Shown in pieces: positions 11,095 through 19,230 of a stretch of DNA of 64,000 nt (position 1 is the stretch's first letter; every line of letters begins with the position of its first letter). The stretch spans positions 1-64,000 of the forward strand of contig NZ_JAOTID010000003.1 of NCBI RefSeq assembly GCF_026163695.1, given 5' to 3'. The notes beneath the pieces are model-generated. The model was not told the origin of the DNA. It made no database searches and saw nothing but the letters and a program-made list of their open reading frames with translations. A program made the translations under genes and the position numbers. This DNA is from Shumkonia mesophila (GTDB taxonomy: Bacteria; Pseudomonadota; Alphaproteobacteria; Rhodospirillales; Shumkoniaceae).

Positions 11095-12137
11095 GATGGG
11101 AGGGCCATTCCGTAGTTGGCCGGAAACTGCGGGCCGGCCCCGAACAGAGACGCCTCGGTGAGGAAGGCCGGATGGTTCTGCCAGGGGGTCGCGCGCTGGT
11201 CGGTCAGGCGGTTGATGTCGTGCATGTAGGAAAGGGCGTCCGCCTTCAGGGCCTGGTCCATCGAGCGCAGGTCGGGAAACATCTGGGCCGCCGCCCACCA
11301 GATCGCCCGTCCCGCCAGATACCCGTTGGCGCCGGCCCGGTAGGCATAGGTGAGGATGCGCCGGAAGGCCTTCATGTCGGCGCCGGCGCTCAGCATCACC
11401 CAGGGCCGCGTGGTCGCCTGGCTCAGTTCGTCGAACCACCGCTGGCAGGCCGCGGCCTCGGCGGATTCGGGGTCGGGGACATGGGTGGCGGCAAGCGGGC
11501 TTTCGAGCTTGAAGATGTCGACGCCGAAGCGCGGGTCGGTGAAGGTGCGCAGCGATTCGACGACCAATTCGGGCCGCTTGGCGGAATGTTCGATGTAGTC
11601 CCTGGTCTGGCCGTGCTCGCCGGGCAGGGGATAGACCAGCAGTTCGAGAAGGAAACAGATGTCCTGCTCGACACAGGCCCGGCCGACTCTTTCGACCAGA
11701 TCCTGCTGGCACCGGCAGATCTTGGGATCGGCATCGGGGCGGTACCAGGCCAGCAGCTTGACGCCGTCGGCGCCGATCCGCTTGATCTTGGCGACGCTCC
11801 AGTCGGCGATTTCGCGCGAAATGCGCCCGCCCGGGGTTTCCACGAACTCGTGGTCCTCGAGCGTCAGCAGCAGGCCCTGCCCGGGGCGGACGTGGGCGAT
11901 CGATGAGGAATAGGCCCAGATGGGGTCAAGAAGGATCGCCGAACAGTCGGCGGCCAGATTGCGGGTCAGGGCTTCCTTGACGGCGGCCACGTCCTCGTAG
12001 CTGGCACCGGCGACGTTCTTGCGCCGCTTGATGAGGTCCATGATCGGGGGGCGCTGGTCGACGGCCACCATCTTGAAGCGGCCGCTGGCATCGGCGAGGC
12101 GTCGCAATGACCACAGCTTCCCCGCCGAAAGGTGCAT
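11091..12137 (-). CDS. Class I aldolase, LacD/YihT type
   Basis: A 348-residue TIM-barrel aldolase related to tagatose-1,6-bisphosphate aldolase LacD and 6-deoxy-6-sulfofructose-1-phosphate aldolase YihT. Matching segments are FKMVAVDQRPP near residue 22, GVKLLAWYRPD near residue 127, the Schiff-base region DIFKLESPL, and WVMLSAGADMKAF with GANGYLAGRAIWW near the C-terminus. It would split a ketose 1-phosphate into DHAP and an aldehyde. An AGGAG eight bases before ATG 12137 fixes the start. It is the first gene of the ten-gene operon. A YihV-like kinase nearby would make its substrate, so sulfofructose-1-phosphate is the leading candidate and tagatose-type bisphosphate the main alternative. 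Confidence 0.87.
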   Translation of the reverse strand: MHLSAGKLWSLRRLADASGRFKMVAVDQRPPIMDLIKRRKNVAGASYEDVAAVKEALTRNLAADCSAILLDPIWAYSSSIAHVRPGQGLLLTLEDHEFVETPGGRISREIADWSVAKIKRIGADGVKLLAWYRPDADPKICRCQQDLVERVGRACVEQDICFLLELLVYPLPGEHGQTRDYIEHSAKRPELVVESLRTFTDPRFGVDIFKLESPLAATHVPDPESAEAAACQRWFDELSQATTRPWVMLSAGADMKAFRRILTYAYRAGANGYLAGRAIWWAAAQMFPDLRSMDQALKADALSYMHDINRLTDQRATPWQNHPAFLTEASLFGAGPQFPANYGMALPS

Positions 12138-12374
12138 ATCGTCACTCCTGCCGACCGAAGGTCGGCTACGAAAGCCCATTCCCTGCCGCAGCTACCCTTT
12201 GCGCCTCATTGCGTCTTTTCAGTAGCCTCAGACCGATAATTGTACGAATTTCAACATTAATGTACAATAAAATTTTCGTATATGGACATTTTTAGTGGGG
12301 ATACGAGAATTGGTAGGTCTCATCGCATCGGCTACGCGGGATTATGGCGGCGGCGGTCGGAGCCGTTGTCGCGA
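12138..12374 (-). promoter_or_regulatory. Operon promoter region with inverted repeat
   Basis: An AT-rich gap between the DeoR gene and the aldolase gene that starts the sugar operon. It contains the inverted repeat ATTGTAC (12239-12245) and GTACAAT (12262-12268), 16 bases apart, in a stretch that is far more AT-rich than the genes around it. Half-site spacing and position suit a repressor operator, most simply for the DeoR protein encoded next door. The binding protein is inferred. Confidence 0.55.
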
Positions 12375-13148
12375 TCACAACCGCGCAGCGGGGCAGAGAA
12401 CGACCTCGATGCCCTTTTCGTCGAGCAGCCCGGCGATCGGCGCCGGTGGCGCGCTGTCGGTGAACACTGCCGACACGTCGGTGATCGACCCTTGGGCGAC
12501 CGTGGCGGTGCGGGAGAACTTGGTATGATCGGCGACCAGCAGCACCTGACGGCCATTGCGCATCATCGCCTGCGCGACGCTGACCTCGTCGGGATAGAAA
12601 TCGAGAAGCGTGCCGTCCGGATCGACCGCACCGATGCCGACGACTGCATAGTCAGCGCGGTGCTGCTCGACGAATTGCGTCGCCTGGGGGCCGACGATGC
12701 CGCCGTTGTGGGGCCGGATTGTTCCACCCGCCACCGACACGTCGAATTCGGCCTCGGCGTGCAGGATCTCGGCGGCGTGCAGGTTGTTGGTGATGATCTT
12801 GAGACGGTGGCGCTTGAGCAGGGCGCGGGCCACCATCTCGGTCGTCGTGCCGATGCTGAGGAACAGCGAGACGTTGTCCGGCAGGTAGGTGGCGACGGCC
12901 TCGGCGATGGCCTCCTTCTCGGCCAGGGAAGCCACCCGCTTGGCGGCGTAGTCGGTCTTGACGATGCTCGACGGCAGGCCGGCGCCGCCATGGTGGCGGA
13001 CCAGCAGGTTGGCGTCGCTCAACTGCTGGATGTCGCGCCGGATGGTCTGCGTCGAGACGTCGAAGTGCTCGGCCAGCGCCTCGACCACGACGAAGCCGCG
13101 GCGCCGCACGATCTCGAAAATGGCGTCTCGGCGTTGACGTCCCTTCAT
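12375..13148 (-). CDS. DeoR/GlpR-family transcriptional repressor
   Basis: A 257-residue regulator. The N-terminal winged helix (residues 1-60) contains LAEHFDVSTQTIRRDIQQL, the DeoR recognition helix. The remainder is the DeoRC sugar-phosphate sensor domain, with IGTTTEMVARAL, ITNNLHAAEIL and VADHTKFSR. Such proteins release DNA when a phosphorylated sugar accumulates. It lies between the aldolase operon and the divergent kinase gene, so it probably controls both. YihW of the E. coli sulfoquinovose locus is of the same family. The frame is open 25 codons further up, but MKGRQRRDAIFEI is the normal N-terminus for the family. Confidence 0.92.
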   Translation of the reverse strand: MKGRQRRDAIFEIVRRRGFVVVEALAEHFDVSTQTIRRDIQQLSDANLLVRHHGGAGLPSSIVKTDYAAKRVASLAEKEAIAEAVATYLPDNVSLFLSIGTTTEMVARALLKRHRLKIITNNLHAAEILHAEAEFDVSVAGGTIRPHNGGIVGPQATQFVEQHRADYAVVGIGAVDPDGTLLDFYPDEVSVAQAMMRNGRQVLLVADHTKFSRTATVAQGSITDVSAVFTDSAPPAPIAGLLDEKGIEVVLCPAARL

Positions 13149-13329
13149 CCGTCGGACCATCGAACGGCGGTAAGCGGAACGGGCATCGTGGGGTTTCGGG
13201 CGCTCCCTGAATGGCTGAGGCAAAACCTACTCCGATGTTCGGCAAACGTCAAAATCCCGATCGGCGACGGTGAACGGCATCCGGCGTATGATGGCCGTCG
13301 GCCCGGGCGGCAGCAGGAAGGGTAAGGGG

Positions 13330-14226
13330 ATGGTTTCGATCATCTGCGTGGGGATCGCGGTGCTGGACGAGATCTTCGCGGTGGCCGAGATCCCGGCCCG
13401 GCCGGGCAAGTATTTCGCCAGCGATTACCGCTCCATCGGCGGCGGCCCGGCCTCGACGGCGGCGGTGGCGGCGGCAGCCATGGGCGCCGACACGGCGTTG
13501 TGGGCGCGCGTCGGCGAGGATGGCACGGGCGATCGGATCATTGCCGAATTGGCCGGCTTCGGCGTCGATGCCGGGCAGGTTCGGCGGGTGGCCGGAGCGC
13601 GTTCCGGGCTGTCGGCGGTGGTGGTGGATGCCGCCGGCGAACGCCTGACCATCAATTTCGCCGACCCCGCGCTGGACACTGACCCGGCGTGGCTTCCCCT
13701 GGCCGGCGTGAAAGAGGCCGACGCGGTGCTCTGCGACTGCCGCTGGCCGGCCGGGGCCGAAGCCGTTCTCCGGCGGGCCCGGGCGGACGGCCGGATCGCC
13801 GTGCTCGATGGCGATACCACGCCGGATGCCGCAGTGAAAGGCTTGGCACCCCTGGCCAGTCATGTCGCCTTTTCGCAGGGCGGCCTGCAGCAGTTCAGCG
13901 GCGTGGCCGATCCGGAAACGGGGCTATGCATTGCGGAGCAGCGGCTTGAAGGGTGGCTGTGCGTCACCCTCGGTGCCGACGGCTGCATGGTGATAGAAGA
14001 TGGAGTGATCCAATTGGTCCCTGGCTTTCGCGTTGAAGCGATCGACACGACCGGGGCGGGTGACGTTTTTCATGGGGCGTTTGCCGTTGCGTTGGCCGAG
14101 AGACGGACGGAGATGGACGCCGTGCGGTTCGCCGGCGCGGCGGCAGCTCTCAAATGCACGCGCTTCGGAGGCCGCAGTGGTATTCCGGGCCGTAGCCAGG
14201 TCGACCGCCTCCTTGCCATTGATTAG
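13330..14226 (+). CDS. yihV: PfkB-family kinase, close to sulfofructose kinase YihV
   Basis: A 298-residue ribokinase-family sugar kinase. The N-terminal GGGPASTAAVAAAAMG and the C-terminal active-site motif DTTGAGDVFHGAF are intact. Compared with my recollection of E. coli YihV it aligns almost gap-free over the first 140 residues and again at the end (AALKCTRFGGRSGIP). The three residues described for sulfonate binding in YihV, Lys27, Asn109 and Arg138, are all present at the same positions (PGK, TIN, CRW). This supports ATP-dependent phosphorylation of 6-deoxy-6-sulfofructose at C1. A GGGG tract just before ATG 13330 sets the start. It is transcribed away from the DeoR gene. Confidence 0.85.
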   Translation: MVSIICVGIAVLDEIFAVAEIPARPGKYFASDYRSIGGGPASTAAVAAAAMGADTALWARVGEDGTGDRIIAELAGFGVDAGQVRRVAGARSGLSAVVVDAAGERLTINFADPALDTDPAWLPLAGVKEADAVLCDCRWPAGAEAVLRRARADGRIAVLDGDTTPDAAVKGLAPLASHVAFSQGGLQQFSGVADPETGLCIAEQRLEGWLCVTLGADGCMVIEDGVIQLVPGFRVEAIDTTGAGDVFHGAFAVALAERRTEMDAVRFAGAAAALKCTRFGGRSGIPGRSQVDRLLAID

Positions 14227-14631
14227 CTGTGGTCAGACAACATGCAATCGACCGCGCGGGCACGGAGCAGCAGCAGCGGGCCAGGGCGACGCGCTGCCAG
14301 TGCCCCCCCCCAACAGTTCGGCCGGCCGTCGCGCCGGACCTGTTGATCCTCGCCCATCGGGGGGGGGGGGACGACCGGGCATATACTTTCGAAGTCGAAA
14401 ACGCTGCGGACTTCGCGTCGCATTCCTGGCGGGGTGGGCGCAGAGTGGCTCCCGCGATTGTTGCGCCGAACCGTTTCGAAGTATAAATGTGTAAGAAAAC
14501 GCGCAAACGAAGGGCGGCTTATGTTCGAATGTGAACTTTTTATGACCGATTTGAGGCAGTCGCACGGGCGATAAGCCTCGGGATGAGGGTTTCCCATCCC
14601 GAACGAGCACTCAACCTGGGAGACATGACAC
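14227..14631 (+). promoter_or_regulatory. Leader region with C9 and G12 tracts and TTCGAA boxes
   Basis: A 405-base gap between the kinase and the second importer operon. The first half holds a run of nine C (14303-14311) and a run of twelve G (14359-14370), 47 bases apart. The second half is AT-rich and contains TTTCGAAGT at 14387-14395 and 14474-14482 and GTTCGAATG at 14523-14531, three TTCGAA-centred boxes that could be operators. A GGGAG precedes the start at 14632. No coding frame in the gap is convincing. Confidence 0.5.
14303..14370. repeat. Paired C9/G12 homopolymer tracts
   Basis: Nine consecutive C residues (14303-14311) and twelve consecutive G residues (14359-14370). They can pair in single-stranded RNA or DNA, and either run could slip during replication. 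They lie upstream of the CUT1/GH31 operon. Whether length varies between cells cannot be seen here; a sequencing or assembly length error is also possible. Confidence 0.7.
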
Positions 14632-15924
14632 ATGGATACCTACGGGGTGAAAGGACTATTCGCAAGCGCCGCAGTCGCAGTTTTGGCATGGACGGCCCCG
14701 GCGGGCGCCGCGGTCGAGTTGCGCATGATGTGGTACTCGGACGGCAACGAGGGGGAGGTCGTCCGCGATCTTCTCAATCGGTTCGAGCAGCAGAATCCGG
14801 ACATCAAGATCATCGTCGACAACGTGGCCTACAAGGCGATCCTGGAAAGCCTGCCGGTTCAACTCGCCGCAGGCCAGGGCCCCGACATTGCCCGCGTCAC
14901 CGATCTTGGCGGGCTTTCTAGGTACTATCTCGACCTCACGCCCTATCTCAAGGATCCCGAATACTGGCGTGCCAGCTTCGGCCCCTATCTGCAATGGTAC
15001 CGCCAGTCGGGCGACACCAAGGGGATCTACGGCATCCAGAACCAGTTGACGATGACCGGCCCGTTCATCAACAAGACGCTGTTCGACCAAGCCGGCGTCG
15101 CCATTCCCGGCGCCAAGGCGACGTGGGACGATTGGGCCACCGCCACCGTGGCCGTCGCCAAGAAGCTCAAGATCCCGTTTCCCATCGCCATGGACCGTTC
15201 CGGCCATCGTTTCGCCGGCGGTGCCATCAGCATGGGCGCTAAATTCCTCAACGACAAGGGCGCCCCGGCGGTCATCGACGACGGCTTCAAGGCGATGGCC
15301 TCGCGCATCAAGAAGTGGCACGACGACGGCACCATGGGCAAGGAACTGTGGGGCGGCGTCAGCGGCTCGGCCTACCGGGGCGCCAACGAGGAGTTCGCCA
15401 ACGCCCAGGTCGTCATGTACATGAGCGGTAGCTGGCAGATCTCGCAGTTCGCCAAGCAGATCGGCGATGCCTTCGACTGGGTTGCGGTACCGCAACCCTG
15501 CGGCCCCGCCGCCTGCACCGGCATGCCGGGTGGCGCCGGCACGGTCGCCTTGAAGCAGACCAAGCATCCCAAGGAAGTGGCCAAGGTCATGGAGTATTTG
15601 GCCAGCGAGCCGGTGATCACCGAATTCTCGGCCCGCACGCTGATCCTGCCTGCCCATATGGGCGTCGTGAAGAAGGGGGTCGACTTCAAAACGGACCTCA
15701 GGCTTGCCAAGGACGCCCTGTCGGTGTTCACCGGGCATGTCCCCAACCTGTCGCCGGTGGCTTCCGCGCTTCAGGGCTATCCGTACAACCGCGTTATCTT
15801 CAACGCCGTCATCAGCCGCTTGGGGCAAGCCGTGGTCGGCGAGTTGACGCTCGATGACGCCTACGCGCGGATCACCCAGGACATCGAAGCCCAGATGGCC
15901 GAACAGCAACGCAACAAGAAGTAG
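14632..15924 (+). CDS. CUT1 extracellular oligosaccharide-binding protein
   Basis: A 430-residue family 1 solute-binding protein with an N-terminal signal peptide (hydrophobic GLFASAAVAVLAWTAPAGA, cleavage near residue 27). The mature part has VELRMMWYSDGNEGEV, LAAGQGPDIARVTDLGG and MYMSGSWQISQFAKQIG, standard for the family. It is the first gene of a nine-gene plus-strand operon and supplies the permeases that follow. The glycoside hydrolases downstream suggest the ligand is an alpha-linked, uronate-bearing oligosaccharide. Confidence 0.93.
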   Translation: MDTYGVKGLFASAAVAVLAWTAPAGAAVELRMMWYSDGNEGEVVRDLLNRFEQQNPDIKIIVDNVAYKAILESLPVQLAAGQGPDIARVTDLGGLSRYYLDLTPYLKDPEYWRASFGPYLQWYRQSGDTKGIYGIQNQLTMTGPFINKTLFDQAGVAIPGAKATWDDWATATVAVAKKLKIPFPIAMDRSGHRFAGGAISMGAKFLNDKGAPAVIDDGFKAMASRIKKWHDDGTMGKELWGGVSGSAYRGANEEFANAQVVMYMSGSWQISQFAKQIGDAFDWVAVPQPCGPAACTGMPGGAGTVALKQTKHPKEVAKVMEYLASEPVITEFSARTLILPAHMGVVKKGVDFKTDLRLAKDALSVFTGHVPNLSPVASALQGYPYNRVIFNAVISRLGQAVVGELTLDDAYARITQDIEAQMAEQQRNKK

Positions 15925-16104
15925 GTTCCGGTCGAATGCGGGGTGGGGCGGATTCGTCGCTCCCGCCCCGCCGAAGCCGTGGCGACGGCCGGTCGGGATT
16001 TTGGCACCGCGGACATCAAGGACGTCATGAAACGCTCTGCGGGTGACGGCGAATTGCGGGGGAATAGGGCCGAAGGCCTGTTGCGGCTGCCGTGGGAAGT
16101 AGCC

Positions 16105-17049
16105 ATGCGGGCCCTCGAATATCCGATGCGGGGGGTCCAGCGGCTGATCGGCCAGGGCCGCATGCCCTACGTGTTCGTGCTGCCGAATCTCCTGATCTTC
16201 GGTACCTTCGTCGTCGTCCCGCTCTTCATCAACTTCTACTACTCGGTGACGGGTGGAACCGCCCTGTTTCCCGAAGACCGGCCCTTCGTGGGCGCCGACC
16301 AGTATGGCTATCTGCTCGACTGCGAGAACCATCTCAGCCCGTTCACCTGCCGCGAGGACCGGTTCTGGCGGGGCGTCTACAACACGATCTTTTTCGTGGC
16401 CTTCCAGGTTGTGGCGATGGTCGGCCTGTCGCTCCTTACGGCGGTCATTCTCAACCGACGCATCGTCGCCCGTGGCTTCTTCCGCAGCGTCTTCTTCTAT
16501 CCTGTCCTGCTGTCGCCAGTGGTCGTCGCCCTGATCTGGAAATGGATCCTGCAGCGTGACGGTGTGCTGAACGCCGTGATTGCCGCCTTCGGGGGCGATC
16601 GGGTGCTGTTCCTTGCCGAGCCGCAGTGGGCGATGTTCTGGATCATCTTCGTATCGACGTGGGCCCACATGGGCTTCTACACCCTCATCCTCCTGGCTGG
16701 ACTGCAGTCGATCCCCGCGGACCTTTACGAGGCGGCCGAGATGGACGGAACCTCTCGCTGGCGGACCTTCCGACGCATCACCATGCCGCTATTGTGGCCG
16801 ACCATGTTGGTTGTCCTGGTGCTGTCGCTCATCAAGTCGGTGCAGACGTTCGACGAGGTGTTCGTGCTGACCGGCGGCGGACCGGGGACCGCCACCCAGC
16901 TCATCGTCCACTACATCTACGAAACGGCGTTTGCCACCCAGGTTCACAACTTCGGACTGGCCGCCGCGGCGTCCATCCTGCTCGGCACGGTGCTGTTCAT
17001 CCTTACGCTGATCCAGATGCGGCTCGGCTCCCGCGGAGAGAGACGATGA
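16105..17049 (+). CDS. CUT1 sugar ABC permease, MalF type
   Basis: A 314-residue inner-membrane permease with six hydrophobic segments and the EAA loop YEAAEMDGTSRWRTFRRITMPLLWP. FVLTGGGPGTATQ after the loop is typical of MalF relatives. I chose ATG 16105 because a GGGAAG is well placed before it. An in-frame ATG at 16027 with AAGGA just upstream is an alternative that would add 26 residues. A 55-residue loop between the first two membrane segments contains LLDCENHLSPFTCRED with two cysteines that could form a periplasmic disulfide. Confidence 0.92.
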   Translation: MRALEYPMRGVQRLIGQGRMPYVFVLPNLLIFGTFVVVPLFINFYYSVTGGTALFPEDRPFVGADQYGYLLDCENHLSPFTCREDRFWRGVYNTIFFVAFQVVAMVGLSLLTAVILNRRIVARGFFRSVFFYPVLLSPVVVALIWKWILQRDGVLNAVIAAFGGDRVLFLAEPQWAMFWIIFVSTWAHMGFYTLILLAGLQSIPADLYEAAEMDGTSRWRTFRRITMPLLWPTMLVVLVLSLIKSVQTFDEVFVLTGGGPGTATQLIVHYIYETAFATQVHNFGLAAAASILLGTVLFILTLIQMRLGSRGERR

Positions 17050-17062
17050 GAGGAGCGCCAAG

Positions 17063-18115
17063 ATGAACCGCACCCTCGCATTCCTGACCCGCCGGCGTGA
17101 CGGCCGAGGCTGGCATCCCACGGACATTCTGTCTTACGTCTACCTCATGCTCGGCGTCCTCATGATGTTCGGCCCGGTGGTGTGGCTCCTCATGTCGTCG
17201 TTCAAGACGCAGGCCGGCCTGGTCGAATTTCCGCCCAGCTTCCTGCCCTACTCGCAGGAGCAGGTGATGGTCGAGGGTTACAAGGATCCCCTGCCGCTGT
17301 TCGAGGTGACGCTGCCGGACGGCTCGAAGAAGCCGATGGCCCAGGTACGCCGCATCGGCATCGTCTCGCAGATGGTCGATCCCAAACAGCCCGACCAGAC
17401 CATCCGCGTGAAGTTCGAAGACCGCACCCCGATCAGGAGCCTTGCCTTCGCGTGGGAAAATTACGTGACGCCGCTCAAGCAGTTCAACTTCATGAGCTAT
17501 CTGTGGAACTCCATCGTCGTGACGACGGTGGCGACGTTCATCACCCTTGTCGTCAACAGCATGGCCGCCTTCGGCCTCAGCAAATACGAGTTCAGGGGCC
17601 GCACCTCGATCCTCATTTTCATCATCGGCACGCTGATGATCCCGATTACGGTGATCATGGTGCCGGTCTATCTGGTCGCCACCCAGTTGGGTATGGTGAA
17701 CAGCCTGTGGGGCGTCATCCTGCCGGGCGCGGCGACGCCGACCGGAGTCTTCCTGTTGCGCCAATACATGCTGACCATCCCCGACGAACTTATCGACGCC
17801 GCCCGCATGGACAACGCCAGCGAATGGCAGATCTATTGGCGCCTCATCGTGCCGCTTTCGCTGCCGGCGATCGCCGTGCTGGCCATTTTCTCGATCATGT
17901 GGCGGTGGAACGACTTCCTTTGGCCGCTCATCATCCTCACGCGCAACGAGGTCTACACCCTGCAGGTAGGCCTCAATGCCTTCCAAGGCGAGCTCCAGGT
18001 GCAATGGCACTTCGTGCTGGCCATGACGGTCGTCACGCTGCTGCCGATCACCCTCGTCTTCGCATTCCTTCAGAAGTTCATAACCACCGGCATCGCCAGC
18101 ACGGGAATGAAGTGA
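17063..18115 (+). CDS. CUT1 sugar ABC permease, MalG type with large periplasmic insert
   Basis: A 350-residue permease, about 70 residues longer than the usual 270-290 of this family. The extra sequence lies between the first and second membrane segments (about residues 60-135). It is hydrophilic, with [18 protein letters not shown] and [17 protein letters not shown], which suggests a small beta-rich domain facing the periplasm. The EAA loop is [24 protein letters not shown]. Its stop codon overlaps the ATPase start (TGATG). The insert may help dock the binding protein. Confidence 0.92.
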   Translation: MNRTLAFLTRRRDGRGWHPTDILSYVYLMLGVLMMFGPVVWLLMSSFKTQAGLVEFPPSFLPYSQEQVMVEGYKDPLPLFEVTLPDGSKKPMAQVRRIGIVSQMVDPKQPDQTIRVKFEDRTPIRSLAFAWENYVTPLKQFNFMSYLWNSIVVTTVATFITLVVNSMAAFGLSKYEFRGRTSILIFIIGTLMIPITVIMVPVYLVATQLGMVNSLWGVILPGAATPTGVFLLRQYMLTIPDELIDAARMDNASEWQIYWRLIVPLSLPAIAVLAIFSIMWRWNDFLWPLIILTRNEVYTLQVGLNAFQGELQVQWHFVLAMTVVTLLPITLVFAFLQKFITTGIASTGMK

Positions 18116-19230
18116 TGGCAACGCTTCGCTTGAACAAGGTCAACAAGAGGTTCGGCGGAACGCATGTCATCCACGACGTCGACCTCGAGGTGGTCGACGG
18201 TGAGTTCGTGGTCTTCGTCGGTCCATCCGGCTGCGGGAAGTCGACGCTGCTGCGCATGGTGGCCGGCCTGGAAAAGGTGACCAGCGGCACCGTCGAGATC
18301 GACGGCGCCATCGTCAACGACGTCTCGGCTGCCGAGCGGGGACTGGCCATGGTCTTCCAGTCCTACGCCCTTTATCCGCACATGAGCGTCTACCAGAATA
18401 TGGCCTTCGGGCTGGAGAACACCCGCGTGCCGCGGCCGGAGATCGACCAGCGCGTGCGCGAGGCGGCACGCCTGCTGCGCATCGAGGAATATCTGAATCG
18501 TAAGCCGAAGGCGCTGTCCGGCGGCCAGCGCCAGCGGGTGGCGATCGGCCGGGCGATCGTGCGCAAGCCCCGGATCTTCCTGTTGGACGAGCCGCTCAGC
18601 AACCTGGATGCCGAGCTTCGCGTGCTGATGCGGGCCGAACTGGCGAGCCTCCACAACCGGTTGGCGGCGACCATGATCTATGTCACCCACGACCAGGTCG
18701 AGGCGATGACACTGGCCGACAAGATCGTCGTGCTGCGTGACGGCAGGGTCGAGCAAGTGGGTCGCCCGCTGGATCTCTACAACCACCCCGCTAACCGCTT
18801 CGTCGCCGGCTTCATCGGCTCGCCCAAGATGAATTTCCTGCCGGCCCGATTCCTGAAAGCCGCCCCCGGCAATGTCATGGTCGAGGTCGCTGGCATCGCC
18901 GAAATCGAGTTGCCGTTCGATGGTGGGCGTCTTTCCCCGGGCCAGGAGATGACGTTGGGCATCCGGCCGGAACACATCCGCCACGAGACGGCCGGAGGCG
19001 CACCATTCCGTGCCGTCGTCACCGTCTCCGAACAGCTGGGCGGGGAGTCCTACCTCTATTGCATGCTTCAGGGAGACCATAAGATCGTCATCCATGCGTC
19101 GGGCCAGACCGAAGCCCGTCGGAACGACGAGATCGCCATGAATTTTCCGCCGCACCAGACCTATCTGTTCGATGCCGACGGCACGGCCCTGCCGCGCGCG
19201 GGCGCCAAAGCAGCGGCGGTTCCGCGATGA
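18115..19230 (+). CDS. CUT1 sugar ABC ATPase, UgpC/MsmX type
   Basis: A 371-residue ATPase with Walker [10 protein letters not shown] at residues 36-44, signature LSGGQRQR, Walker [16 protein letters not shown] and the H-loop [16 protein letters not shown]-terminal TOBE-type domain follows ([11 protein letters not shown]). The ATG overlaps the permease stop by one base and its own stop overlaps the GH31 start (ATGA), so the importer and the hydrolases are one translationally coupled unit. Confidence 0.95.
   Translation: MATLRLNKVNKRFGGTHVIHDVDLEVVDGEFVVFVGPSGCGKSTLLRMVAGLEKVTSGTVEIDGAIVNDVSAAERGLAMVFQSYALYPHMSVYQNMAFGLENTRVPRPEIDQRVREAARLLRIEEYLNRKPKALSGGQRQRVAIGRAIVRKPRIFLLDEPLSNLDAELRVLMRAELASLHNRLAATMIYVTHDQVEAMTLADKIVVLRDGRVEQVGRPLDLYNHPANRFVAGFIGSPKMNFLPARFLKAAPGNVMVEVAGIAEIELPFDGGRLSPGQEMTLGIRPEHIRHETAGGAPFRAVVTVSEQLGGESYLYCMLQGDHKIVIHASGQTEARRNDEIAMNFPPHQTYLFDADGTALPRAGAKAAAVPR

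Noticed and set aside
14656-16668. 670-codon minus-strand frame over the binding-protein and permease genes
   Set aside because: The translation shows no family features, and the plus-strand genes have clear signal peptide and EAA-loop motifs.
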